Shown here: positions 25,391 through 33,689 of the stretch, one piece after another
Layout of the letters: the number at the start of each line of letters is the position of its first letter
Numbering within the stretch: the stretch's first letter is position 1
Origin: Bacteroidales bacterium
GTDB taxonomy: Bacteria; Bacteroidota; Bacteroidia; Bacteroidales; AUK083
DNA length: 33,689 nucleotides
Direction: 5' to 3'
NCBI GenBank assembly: GCA_021158345.1
Contig: JAGGUV010000088.1
Span: 1 to 33,689 of the forward strand
The notes under the pieces: generated by a model
Told to the model about the DNA's origin: nothing
Databases searched by the model: none
The model's input: only the letters and a program-made list of their open reading frames with translations
Made by a program: the position numbers and the translations under genes

Positions 25391-26644
25391 TCATGTTTTT
25401 TTCTTTAACCAAATTGCCGGATTTAAATGGATTTTTCCTTTCCAAATCTCAAAATGTAACTCGGTTTTATAGTCATCATTATTGGTATATACTGTTCCGA
25501 TATTTTGCTTGGTGTTAATTTTTTGTCCTTTTTTAACAAATACATCTTTCAAATTAGAGTAAACAGAAAGATAATCTCCGTGACGGATAATAACAACATT
25601 ATTATAATGAGGTATAGTCATAACAGTTGTAACTTTGCCGCTAAAAATTGCCCTTGCTTTTGAGCCTTTTTCTGTAAGAATATCTATACCGTTATTTTGT
25701 ATTTTAACATGTTTTAGAACCTGATGCCTGTGTTTACCAAAAGTACTTGATACAATACCTCTTTCTGTAGGCCAGGGCAGTTTTCCCTTATTTAGATAAA
25801 AATTTTTAGAAAGTACTGCTTCTTCCGGAGTCAAAGCAAAATCAGACTTGCTTTTTTCTACCTTTTTTGTTTCTTTAAATGATTTTTTTATTTCATTTGA
25901 AATAATACGCGCTAACTCATCTTGTAAATGTTTTGATGCTTTTTCTTTTTCCCTTAAATCTTTTAAAAGTCTTCTTTCTTTTTTGTTTAATTTTTGAACT
26001 AAAATATTTTTTTCATGTTTTTTTTTCAGAAATTTATCTTTTTCATGTTTTTTTTGTGTGATTAATTCTATTTTCCTCTGCTTCTGATTTTTAAGAGCAC
26101 GATTTCTTGCATAAATTTCTTCTTCGGTACGTTTAATACTTTCTGCCTGTTTTTTTCTGTATTTGCTATATTGTTGAAAATATTTTATTCTCTGAAATGC
26201 CTGATTAAAATCTTCGGAAGAAAAAATAAAAATCAATCTGTTATATAAATCTCCGTTTTTATATGCATAGTAATAAAGTATTTTAGCATATTCTTTTTTT
26301 AATAATTCTAATTTTTTTCGGAGAACCTGAATACTGTCATTATTAACATTAATTCTTTTATTAACAAGAACAGTTTCCTTATTAATATTTTTTATAAGCC
26401 TTTCTCTTTTTTTTATCTGATTGTTTAAAAGATAAAGTTTATTTATTGAAGCTTTTTTTGACTTTTGAGTTTCGCGAAGTAGTTTATTGGTATATTTTAT
26501 CTCTCTTTCGATTTTTGCTTTATCTGCCTGAAGCTTTTGTTTTGTTTTCTGAGCATATGTAAAATTAATAATAGCAAACAAAAACAAACACACAAAAAAC
26601 CATCTTAACTTATTACTATTATATTTATTCCCTATTATTTTCAT
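25391..26644 (-). CDS. EnvC-like murein hydrolase activator (coiled coil plus LytM/M23)
   Basis: A 417-residue exported protein. A signal peptide near residues 13-31 (WFFVCLFLFAIINFTYAQ) is followed by a long Lys/Arg/Glu-rich coiled coil to about 265 and a C-terminal M23/LytM domain from about 300. The zinc site looks degenerate: NNGIDI has Asn where active enzymes have the first His, and ELHFEIW has Glu in place of the first His of HxH. Loss of zinc ligands is a hallmark of EnvC, which activates cell-wall amidases rather than cutting itself, so I infer an activator role at the division site. No amidase gene is in the window. It is the last gene of the flippase-dut-TPR-DUF4292 run, 14 bp after the DUF4292 gene. 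Confidence 0.88.
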   Translation of the reverse strand: MKIIGNKYNSNKLRWFFVCLFLFAIINFTYAQKTKQKLQADKAKIEREIKYTNKLLRETQKSKKASINKLYLLNNQIKKRERLIKNINKETVLVNKRINVNNDSIQVLRKKLELLKKEYAKILYYYAYKNGDLYNRLIFIFSSEDFNQAFQRIKYFQQYSKYRKKQAESIKRTEEEIYARNRALKNQKQRKIELITQKKHEKDKFLKKKHEKNILVQKLNKKERRLLKDLREKEKASKHLQDELARIISNEIKKSFKETKKVEKSKSDFALTPEEAVLSKNFYLNKGKLPWPTERGIVSSTFGKHRHQVLKHVKIQNNGIDILTEKGSKARAIFSGKVTTVMTIPHYNNVVIIRHGDYLSVYSNLKDVFVKKGQKINTKQNIGTVYTNNDDYKTELHFEIWKGKIHLNPAIWLKKKT

Positions 26645-26658
26645 TGTCTATTTTTTGT

Positions 26659-27489
26659 TCAAAAACAATTGCTCTTATTATATTTTTTTGGTATTCTGAA
26701 TGGAAATTTTAAACTTTTTCCAACAGAAACTTTTTTGTGGTCTATGTAAATTTTAAACTTTTTCTCAGCGTTTATTTCAATTTTATAAGAAAACGGAAAC
26801 AGTTGATTGTTAACAGGTTTCTTATTAAAATATTTTATTGAAAATTTTTTGTCTTTACCTTTTGCGATTTCTTTAATATCAATTTTTTCAATTTTAAAAT
26901 TTTTGGGGTTAAGCCAAATATGTTGAACTGGAATTACAAAGTTACTCTTATTATCTTTGATATACTTTTTAATTTTATGTCTTTTAATAGTAGAAAGTTT
27001 ATATCTTTTATTATCAATAGAAGCTTTAAAATGTTTATTATCATAATGATCAAAATCATTACCAATCAATAAAGATTGAATCATATTAAAATCTAAAGCA
27101 TTATTAATATAATCATTAATAAAACTAAAATCGCTAACAATATAATTTTTATCAATTCTATTTAAAAATTTTATAGTATCCTGTGTTATTAAAAGTCTGA
27201 CAGCTTCTATTCCAAGAGCCGGAGAAAAAGACAACCATATAACACTGTCTTTTTTAATCCTTAACTGACCATTAAATGAATATTTACTTTTATCTTCTTT
27301 GTAATCGACCGAAAATTTAGCATAAAGAGTATTAAAACAAAATTCGTTTTTTTTCAACTTTCGGAATAAATAATCTTGTCCCTGTTCTTTTATTGGAGCT
27401 TTAATAATTTTTCTTGAATGACTACAAGAAGCAATAATAAAAGCAACAAAAACAGAAGAAATAATTATTTGATGTTTAATTTTATTCAT
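26659..27489 (-). CDS. DUF4292 lipoprotein
   Basis: A 276-residue lipoprotein with a signal ending in the lipobox region FIIASC (Cys22). The mature protein matches the Bacteroidota DUF4292 pattern: FNTLYAKFSVDYKEDKSKY, then FNGQLRIKKDSVIWLSFSP and ALGIEAVRLLITQDTIKFLNRIDKNYIVSDF, then IDHKKVSVGKSLKFPFRIPKKY at the end. The repeated antiparallel strands suggest a LolA/LolB-like half-barrel able to hold a lipid or lipoprotein tail; this is inference from pattern. Its start overlaps the end of the TPR lipoprotein gene by 8 bp, indicating translational coupling, and EnvC follows 14 bp later. No experimental function for the family is known to me. Confidence 0.88.
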   Translation of the reverse strand: MNKIKHQIIISSVFVAFIIASCSHSRKIIKAPIKEQGQDYLFRKLKKNEFCFNTLYAKFSVDYKEDKSKYSFNGQLRIKKDSVIWLSFSPALGIEAVRLLITQDTIKFLNRIDKNYIVSDFSFINDYINNALDFNMIQSLLIGNDFDHYDNKHFKASIDNKRYKLSTIKRHKIKKYIKDNKSNFVIPVQHIWLNPKNFKIEKIDIKEIAKGKDKKFSIKYFNKKPVNNQLFPFSYKIEINAEKKFKIYIDHKKVSVGKSLKFPFRIPKKYNKSNCF

Positions 27490-29215
27490 AAAGTTTTTTA
27501 TTCAATATTTTTTTATCAAGGAATTCTGAACCTTTGCCTGTTAATTTTGCTTTTTTCCAATAAATTAATGCCTGTTTTTTATCATTTAATTTAAACAAAA
27601 TATCTCCATAATGTTCCAAAATAACTGCATTTTTATTATTACTGTAATTAACAGCTTTTTCAGCCCATACTTTTGCTAATCTATATTTTTCTAATTTATA
27701 AAGCACCCATGCATAAGTATCCATATTTGAAGCACTGTTAGTATCAATTTCAACGGCTTTTTTTGCCATTTGTTCGGCTTTTTCCAGGTTGTCATTTCTT
27801 AAGGAAAGATAATAGCTGTAATTATTTAAAACAAATGAATTTTCAGGATCTAATTTTAAAACCTTATTAAAAGCTTCATCAGATAATTGGAAGTCTTTCA
27901 CCTGATTATATGCGTCTCCAATAGTTGAATAGAATTGTATAAGCATATCTTTATTGTCAACAACAAGCGTTATGCCTTTACTTAATTTTTCAATAGCTTT
28001 CTTATAATTTTTAATTTGATATTCAGCCATGCCTGCAATCAAATAAGGAAAAGGTTGCATAGGAAAAAGCTCTATAGCAGTTCCTGCATCCTCAGCCATT
28101 AATTTATAGGCATTCAGTCTTGACTCAACTACTAACAATTGTTCCCAAATAAAATATTTACTGCTATCAAGAGAAATAACTTTTTTAAACATTAACAAAG
28201 CGTCTTCGTTTTTTCCCTCTCTTGAAAGAAGATCAGCACATATAGAATATGATTTTGGATTATCGGGATGTGCTTTCACTAAAATTTCGGCTAAAGAAAA
28301 TGCTTTTTCTTTCTGTGTTGTATATATTTCATTAACTGAATAATATGTTAACAAAATATTAATTTTTGTGTCAATATCCAAATTGGGATTGGCAAAGCCT
28401 AATTTCAACTCATTATAAGCCTTTTCATTATCTCCTTTTTTTCTATAATAATCTGATATTGAAATATGGATATATGGATTTTGCGGATCAATCTTTAATA
28501 CTTCATAATATTCTTTAATGGCTTTATCAGCCATATTAATCGACATATATAATTCTGCAAGCATAGAATGATATCTGCTTTGTTCAGGAAAAGCAGTTAT
28601 TAATTTTTTTATTTCTCCAACAGCTTTTTGCGGTTTATTAAGTTTTAAATATAATTCTTTTTTTTGTATGGATATTTTTTCGCTAATTCCCGTTTGTTTC
28701 TCTATTATGTCATAAATATTAATCGCTTTTTTATACTTGCCATCAACAATATAAGATATCGCAAGATTAAATTTATATTCAATATTCTCAGGAAAATCAT
28801 TAACCAAGGTTTCATGTATTTTTGACGATTTCGAATACTGGCCGTTTTTTTTATATAATTGTGCAAGAAACAATTTATACCAATAATTTTCAGGTTCAAT
28901 ATTAACAGCTTTTTCTGTTAATAAAATGGCAAGAGAAAGATGATTTTGCATATTATAAATTCTTGCCAATTCAAACATTGCAGCACTATTATTTGGATCT
29001 TTTTCTATACATTGTTCAAATAATATTGCAGCTTTAGAATAATTACCGAGATTTTTTTGCTTATTAGCATCATAAAACAAAGCCTTATTCTGTATGCTCT
29101 GTTTTACTGAAACTTCATTGTTTTTATCCTTATATGTGTTAATTTTTTTCTCAGTATGACACGAAGAAAAAAACAAGACAATAATTATAAAAAATATTTT
29201 ATTTTTCTTCCACAT
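27482..29215 (-). CDS. Tetratricopeptide-repeat lipoprotein
   Basis: A 577-residue protein with a lipoprotein signal (hydrophobic core IIIVLFF, lipobox FSSC, Cys19) and then TPR units across nearly its full length. Clear units include ALFYDANKQKNLGNYSKAAILFEQCIEKDPNNSAAMFELARIY near 48-90, AELYMSINMADKAIKEYYEVLKIDPQNP near 220-245, GDAYNQVKDFQLSDEAFNKVLKLDPENS near 432-460 and HYGDILFKLNDKKQALIYWKKAK near the end. At least ten repeats can be traced. TPR superhelices scaffold protein complexes, so it may assemble envelope partners at the outer membrane. The tight packing with dut (10 bp upstream) and DUF4292 (8-bp overlap) supports cotranscription. The exact function is unknown. Confidence 0.88.
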   Translation of the reverse strand: MWKKNKIFFIIIVLFFSSCHTEKKINTYKDKNNEVSVKQSIQNKALFYDANKQKNLGNYSKAAILFEQCIEKDPNNSAAMFELARIYNMQNHLSLAILLTEKAVNIEPENYWYKLFLAQLYKKNGQYSKSSKIHETLVNDFPENIEYKFNLAISYIVDGKYKKAINIYDIIEKQTGISEKISIQKKELYLKLNKPQKAVGEIKKLITAFPEQSRYHSMLAELYMSINMADKAIKEYYEVLKIDPQNPYIHISISDYYRKKGDNEKAYNELKLGFANPNLDIDTKINILLTYYSVNEIYTTQKEKAFSLAEILVKAHPDNPKSYSICADLLSREGKNEDALLMFKKVISLDSSKYFIWEQLLVVESRLNAYKLMAEDAGTAIELFPMQPFPYLIAGMAEYQIKNYKKAIEKLSKGITLVVDNKDMLIQFYSTIGDAYNQVKDFQLSDEAFNKVLKLDPENSFVLNNYSYYLSLRNDNLEKAEQMAKKAVEIDTNSASNMDTYAWVLYKLEKYRLAKVWAEKAVNYSNNKNAVILEHYGDILFKLNDKKQALIYWKKAKLTGKGSEFLDKKILNKKLYE

Positions 29216-29225
29216 AATATTAAAA

Positions 29226-29660
29226 TTATTTTACTCCTGTATGTCCAAAACCGCCATGCCCCCGTTCAGTAGTCATCAAATCATCAACTCTTTCCCATTC
29301 GACGCGCTCAAAAGAAGAAATAATCATTTGCGCTATTCTCTCGCCGTCTTTTACTTCAAAATCCTCATTCGAAAGATTTATTAAAATAACCTTAATCTCT
29401 CCCCTGTAGTCAGAATCAATTGTTCCTGGACTATTCAATACAGTAATACCTTTTTTATAGGCAAGTCCGCTACGTGGTCGAATCTGAGCTTCATAACCTT
29501 CGGGCAATTCAATATATAATGATGTTGGAATTAATGCTCTTTGCATCGGCTTTAGAATTATTGATTTCTCAAGGTTTGCCCTTAAATCCATTCCTGCAGA
29601 ACTCTTTGTCTCATATTCAGGTAAAATGTGCTTTGACTTGCTAACTATTCTAATTTTCAT
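29226..29660 (-). CDS. dut: dUTP diphosphatase
   Basis: A 144-residue trimeric dUTPase that hydrolyses dUTP to dUMP and pyrophosphate, keeping uracil out of DNA and feeding thymidylate synthesis. All five motifs are present in order: AGMDLRA (22-28), [11 protein letters not shown] (61-71), [11 protein letters not shown] (79-89, catalytic Asp82 and Tyr85), GERIAQMII near 112-120, and the C-terminal arm [10 protein letters not shown] (133-142) that closes over the substrate. Length matches the family exactly. It sits between the flippase gene (26 bp upstream) and the TPR lipoprotein gene (10 bp downstream). This placement of a nucleotide enzyme within envelope genes is one I recall from other Bacteroidota. 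Confidence 0.97.
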   Translation of the reverse strand: MKIRIVSKSKHILPEYETKSSAGMDLRANLEKSIILKPMQRALIPTSLYIELPEGYEAQIRPRSGLAYKKGITVLNSPGTIDSDYRGEIKVILINLSNEDFEVKDGERIAQMIISSFERVEWERVDDLMTTERGHGGFGHTGVK

Positions 29661-29686
29661 TAACTATTTTTAAAAATTTTTATATT

Positions 29687-31174
29687 TTACTTTCTAAATC
29701 TATCCTTAATAACAGAAATAAAATTTTTTGGTTTTTCTTTAACAAAAACAACAATTAAAAAAACAAAAAACAATAACGTATTAAATAAGAGTTTATTTAA
29801 TAGAACGCTAAATTCAAGATTATAATTTATAAAAAATATACCCAGGGCAAGAATCAAATAAAAGAAAAAACTTTTAATATTGTAATCAACAGGATAATGC
29901 TTTTGCCCCAGAAAATAGGACAGTACAGTCATTGTAACAAAACAAATTAAAACAGCCCATGCAGATGCCATATATCCATATTCCGGAATAAAAACAATAT
30001 TAATAACTATTGTTATAATTGCTCCTATAATTGATAAATATGCACCGTATTTGGTGAGATCATTAAGCTTATACCACAATGATAGATTATAAAATATTCC
30101 TTGAAAAAAAATTGCAAGCAAAACAATAGGAACAACTCTAAGACCCGAATAATAATTCTCTTTAATAAACAATTTTACAATATCAATATATAAAGTTATT
30201 CCGAGAAATATAATTAAACCAATAATTATAAAATATTTCATTATCTGTGAATAAATTTTTTTAGAATCTGTTTTATCAGAATAAGAAAAAAAGAAAGGTT
30301 CAAACGAATATCTAAACGCCTGGATAAACATAGCCATTAATATTGCTATTTTATAATTTGCACCATAAATTCCAAGCTGTCGCATTGGGTTTGCAGCAGC
30401 AGGCAATAAATATCTCAAAAGAATTTTATCAATGTTTTGATTTGTCATTCCTGCAATTCCAACTATTAATAATGGAAAGGAATATACAAGCATTTTTTTC
30501 CATATTTTAAAATCAAAAACAATTTTATACGAAAAAATATCCGGAGACAGCAACAACAATGTAATAGCAGAAGCAATCAGATTAGAAATAAACACATAAC
30601 CCACTCCTATCTCTGGAGAATAAATATATTTAATAACAGAGTTGGGGTTTCCAGTATAAATATTTCGGCATAATATCAAAAAGAAAAGATTGAAACCAAT
30701 ATTTAAACCAATATTAATAAATTTGATAGTAGCAAACCTGACAGGTCTGTTTTCCTTACGCAATTTAGCAAAAGGTATACAAGAAAAAGCATCAATACCA
30801 ACAGTAACTGCAAGCCATACAATATATTCACTATGTTTAGGGTATTTAATCAACACAGCAATATTATCAGCAAGGTTAATACATAAAAAAATGAAAATAA
30901 AAGAAGTAACAAAAAGAGAGAGAAGCGCTGTTGTATAAACTTTTTTATTGTCGTTATCCTTATTTGAATATCGAAAATAACCTGTTTCCATTCCATATGT
31001 TAAAATAACAATCAAAAATGCAACATAAGCATACATATTTGTTACAATACCGTAAACCTCCGGAACAAACAGTCGTACATAAAGTGGTACTAAAAGCCAA
31101 TTTAATAACCTTCCAATAATACTACTCAGCCCATAAATGACTGTCTCGCCTGCTAATTTTTTAATTGGATGCAA
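29687..31174 (-). CDS. Polysaccharide flippase-like membrane protein (Wzx/MOP family)
   Basis: A 495-residue integral membrane protein with about 12-14 predicted hydrophobic helices, from IYGLSSIIGRLLNWLLVPLYVRLF at the N-terminus to LLFNTLLFFVFLIVVF near the C-terminus. This is the layout of the MOP exporter superfamily that flips lipid-linked oligosaccharides across the inner membrane. IVGIAGMTNQNIDKILLRYLLP in the middle is typical. The first codon is TTG at 31174: a stop lies three codons upstream, no ATG occurs for the first 40 codons, and the product MHPIKKLAGETVIYGLSS begins where family members begin. It is the first gene of the run ending at envC. The substrate (O-antigen, capsule or another lipid-linked sugar) cannot be told. 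Confidence 0.9.
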   Translation of the reverse strand: MHPIKKLAGETVIYGLSSIIGRLLNWLLVPLYVRLFVPEVYGIVTNMYAYVAFLIVILTYGMETGYFRYSNKDNDNKKVYTTALLSLFVTSFIFIFLCINLADNIAVLIKYPKHSEYIVWLAVTVGIDAFSCIPFAKLRKENRPVRFATIKFINIGLNIGFNLFFLILCRNIYTGNPNSVIKYIYSPEIGVGYVFISNLIASAITLLLLSPDIFSYKIVFDFKIWKKMLVYSFPLLIVGIAGMTNQNIDKILLRYLLPAAANPMRQLGIYGANYKIAILMAMFIQAFRYSFEPFFFSYSDKTDSKKIYSQIMKYFIIIGLIIFLGITLYIDIVKLFIKENYYSGLRVVPIVLLAIFFQGIFYNLSLWYKLNDLTKYGAYLSIIGAIITIVINIVFIPEYGYMASAWAVLICFVTMTVLSYFLGQKHYPVDYNIKSFFFYLILALGIFFINYNLEFSVLLNKLLFNTLLFFVFLIVVFVKEKPKNFISVIKDRFRK

Positions 31175-31201
31175 TTTTTTTTATAGTTTAATTTATTGTT
31201 G

Positions 31202-31209
31202 CAAAAATA
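31202..31209 (-). promoter_or_regulatory. Possible -7 element for the flippase-to-envC operon
   Basis: On the minus strand TATTTTTG matches TAnnTTTG and lies 27 bp before the TTG start codon. It falls in the 71-bp gap after the sensor-kinase gene. No properly spaced TTTG at -33 is seen, so read-through from the kinase gene is an alternative. Confidence 0.38.
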
Positions 31210-31245
31210 AATATTTCTTTAAATAACGTAATTATAATTAAAACA

Positions 31246-33689
31246 TCAAACATTTAAAACAGGTAAAGAGATATAAAAAGTAGTTCCTTTATTTTCTTCT
31301 GACTCAAACCAGATATCTCCTTTTGCGCTGACAATAATATTTTTAACCATAGCAAGACCCAATCCCATTCCGCCTGATTTTGTAGTAAAATTCGGAATAA
31401 AAATTTTATTTAATTTATCTTTAGGAATTCCCAAGCCATTATCAATTATTTTTATTAAGTATCTGTCCTTATTCTCATTCAAAACAAAATCTATTTTTCC
31501 ATGTTTTTCTTTTCCTATTGCCTGAATTGAATTTTTTATTAAATTATTAAACGCCCTTAACATTTGTTTCTTATCGGCAAAAATATAATATTTTTTCCCT
31601 TTAATATAATCAAACGAAAATTCTATATTTGAACAGTCTTTATATAAATCAATAGCAGAATTAATTACTGAAGAAAGTTCGATTTTTTTATTTTTTGTTT
31701 TTGGCATTTTAGCAAAATCTGAAAAAGAAGAAGCAATATCAGACAAAGAATCTATTTGCTCAACAATTGTTTTTGAAAAACTTTTAAATTTTTCTTCCCA
31801 ATTATCAACGCGATCATCCCACGCTTTATTTAAATATTGAACGCTAAGTTTCATAGGCGTCAAGGGATTTTTAATCTCGTGTGCCACCTGACGAGCCATT
31901 TCACGCCAGGCAAACTCCCTCTCGGATTTTGCTAATAATTCGGCACTTTTTGATAGCTCATCTATCATTCTATTATATTCATTTATTAATTCGCCTATTT
32001 CATCCTGCCTCTTCCATTTTATTTTTTCATTATGTTTATCAAGCTTTAACTGTCCTATTTTTTGTTTCAAATTTTGTAAAGGTCTGGTAATATATCCTGA
32101 AATTATCAAAGTTATATATATTGCAAATACTATCAGTATCAAATAAATACTAACATAAGTTACTATAAAAGCGGATATTTCCTTTTTATAATCATCTTGT
32201 TTAACAAAATAAGGAAGATTTAAATAAGCCACTAATTTATTTTGGTCATTTCGGAATGGCATATATGCTGAAAGAAATTCATAATTCCCAATCTTTTCTT
32301 TATGTATAAATAAATTTTTCTTTTTTTTCTTAAGCTCATTAAAAGCGATGATATTCATTTGTTTAGAAACAAAACCGTTTTTAAATATTTCCGGTCTCGA
32401 AGAAGAAAATAATTCTCCATTTAAATTGTATATATTTATATCGGAGAAAAACACATTAGAAAATTTTAATAACAAGGAATAAACATAATCACGTTGCTCT
32501 GGTGAAAGTGCCTCTACATCATGCATTTTATGCTGAACCTCAATTAATATTGAATGTGTTTTTTCAGATAACACATCAACGTTTTTATTAAAATTAAATT
32601 TTTTGACATATAAAATTGTAGATGTACAAACTATTAAAAATGATGAAATAATAATTGTGATAATCCAAAACTGTAGTCTGTTTCTAAAAGAAATTTTTAT
32701 TTTAAAAAAATCTAATGAAGGGTGTATAATCAAAAAGAGTATTAAATAAAACAGACTGAAAAAAATTAAATTATAAGAAAATGGAGCTGCGATATGTAAA
32801 AAACTCCTGTTTTTTTTACTTATTATAATTTTTACGTTTTCTTCGGGCTCATATAATAGATGCATATATTTATTTAATTTAAAAAAAGTAAATTTTTCTT
32901 TATTTGTATTATACTCAGTGAATGATAAATAATACAAATATTTGCCTACGCTCTTTAATAGCTCATTGTTTTTGTAAATAGCATAAGAATATTCTGAAAA
33001 ATCCACATAATTATCTGATGATTTATTTACCAACAATTCGGGATAACCAAGCCCTGATGGTATATTCTTTAAAGAGGCTTCAATAAAAACACTTACCTGT
33101 GACTTTTTATCTGCAATATTATAATGCAAACAACCTAAATAATCAGTATTATAATATCCGTAATCTAAAAAAATTAAATTTTTACTAATAGTTTTCTCGC
33201 CATAATTAGTAACAATATCATTAAAATATTCATTGCAGTTAATGACAGTATTACCCGGCTGAATTTCTAAATTTCGATAATCATCACATACTGTGATTTG
33301 AAAATTATATTTATTTTTATAATTACTAAAATATTTTTGTAAAATAGTTTCTGAAAATCTTGCTTCAAAAGAATTATCTGTATAGTCAATTATTTCAAGC
33401 ATATTTAAAAGCTCTTTATCTGACAATATATTTTCTTCAATATGAAAAAAATAACTTTCAAGCCCGCCGTCTCTTACATTTGTAATATTTAAGGCCATGT
33501 CTTCCATGTTTTTCTTTACCTTTTCATCACTTACAATAAATAATATATATGTTGACAAAATCGAAAAAAACAATATAAAGACTAAGGCTCTTGTTATTGA
33601 AAATATTTTTGTTTTCTTTATTTTTTTAAAAATCCAAATTAAAAATAAAAAGACAAAAAAAGTTAATAATATATATGATGGAATATGAT
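31246..33689 (-). CDS. NtrY-like membrane sensor histidine kinase, 5' end outside the window
   Basis: The frame stays open to the right edge, so more than 810 residues are visible and the true start lies outside. The visible N-terminal end has two hydrophobic helices (YILLTFFVFLFLIWIF, then LVFILFFSILSTYILFIV). A large extracytoplasmic sensing domain of about 225 residues follows, then two more helices, a further domain, another helix and a HAMP linker (GYITRPLQNL...EIGELINEYNRM). The H-box MARQVAHEIKNPLTPMKLS lies about 215 residues from the end, then the N-box NLIKNSIQAI, G1 DNGLGIP and G2 GGMGLGLAMV. The H-box wording fits NtrY kinases, which usually pair with sigma-54-type NtrX-like regulators; none is in view. 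It ends 71 bp before the flippase gene. Confidence 0.93.
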   Translation of the reverse strand, partial: HIPSYILLTFFVFLFLIWIFKKIKKTKIFSITRALVFILFFSILSTYILFIVSDEKVKKNMEDMALNITNVRDGGLESYFFHIEENILSDKELLNMLEIIDYTDNSFEARFSETILQKYFSNYKNKYNFQITVCDDYRNLEIQPGNTVINCNEYFNDIVTNYGEKTISKNLIFLDYGYYNTDYLGCLHYNIADKKSQVSVFIEASLKNIPSGLGYPELLVNKSSDNYVDFSEYSYAIYKNNELLKSVGKYLYYLSFTEYNTNKEKFTFFKLNKYMHLLYEPEENVKIIISKKNRSFLHIAAPFSYNLIFFSLFYLILFLIIHPSLDFFKIKISFRNRLQFWIITIIISSFLIVCTSTILYVKKFNFNKNVDVLSEKTHSILIEVQHKMHDVEALSPEQRDYVYSLLLKFSNVFFSDINIYNLNGELFSSSRPEIFKNGFVSKQMNIIAFNELKKKKKNLFIHKEKIGNYEFLSAYMPFRNDQNKLVAYLNLPYFVKQDDYKKEISAFIVTYVSIYLILIVFAIYITLIISGYITRPLQNLKQKIGQLKLDKHNEKIKWKRQDEIGELINEYNRMIDELSKSAELLAKSEREFAWREMARQVAHEIKNPLTPMKLSVQYLNKAWDDRVDNWEEKFKSFSKTIVEQIDSLSDIASSFSDFAKMPKTKNKKIELSSVINSAIDLYKDCSNIEFSFDYIKGKKYYIFADKKQMLRAFNNLIKNSIQAIGKEKHGKIDFVLNENKDRYLIKIIDNGLGIPKDKLNKIFIPNFTTKSGGMGLGLAMVKNIIVSAKGDIWFESEENKGTTFYISLPVLNV

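Overview
The window is an AT-rich chromosomal segment from a member of the Bacteroidota, probably an anaerobic or facultative Bacteroidales-like organism. No rRNA gene or other direct species marker is present. The assignment rests on gene content: a DUF4292 lipoprotein, a FadL-like barrel, PorT-type beta-barrels, a lpxK-punA pair, a NtrY-like kinase, an archaeal/eukaryotic-type ProS and a 2-oxoacid:ferredoxin oxidoreductase. It also rests on TAnnTTTG-type promoters and a general lack of Shine-Dalgarno sequences. LpxH, LpxK, lipoproteins and outer-membrane barrels show a Gram-negative envelope with lipid A. KorAB suggests ferredoxin-linked metabolism of 2-oxoacids.

Layout: 1-388 holds the start of mazG (minus, cut by the left edge). 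572-1942 is an M20 dipeptidase (minus) and 2065-3075 a GAPDH gene (plus). A 358-bp gap with several hairpins follows. gatB-lpxH (minus, 5697-3434) come next, then a small exported protein (plus, 5824-6333) whose end overlaps punA. lpxK-punA (minus, 8156-6308) overlap each other. A Nif3-like gene and a coiled-coil zinc-ribbon gene (plus, 8334-10226) form a pair. A 617-bp gap without genes leads to a TPR protein (plus, 10844-12331). 12344-16226 holds three minus-strand envelope genes: a beta-barrel, a FadL-like barrel and a Tyr/Arg/Ser-rich lipoprotein. proS (plus) faces dsbD (minus). tilS (minus) and a BtuF-like protein (plus) diverge. korA-korB (minus) follow.

From 31174 down to 25391 a minus-strand run encodes a polysaccharide flippase, dUTPase, a TPR lipoprotein, a DUF4292 lipoprotein and an EnvC-like LytM protein. 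Overlaps or short gaps mark it as an operon. At the right edge lies a NtrY-like sensor kinase whose reading frame is still open at the edge, so its true start is outside the window.

Most of the window is core metabolism, translation and envelope biogenesis. I found no phage, insertion sequence, CRISPR array, tRNA, rRNA or defence system, and nothing I can defend as a wholly new system. The best leads are the low-complexity lipoprotein with a rare canonical Shine-Dalgarno, the envelope operon with two uncharacterised lipoproteins, an Asp at the specificity position of the purine nucleoside phosphorylase, the unsignalled BtuF-like protein, hairpin-rich intergenic remnants, and non-ATG starts for lpxK and the flippase gene.
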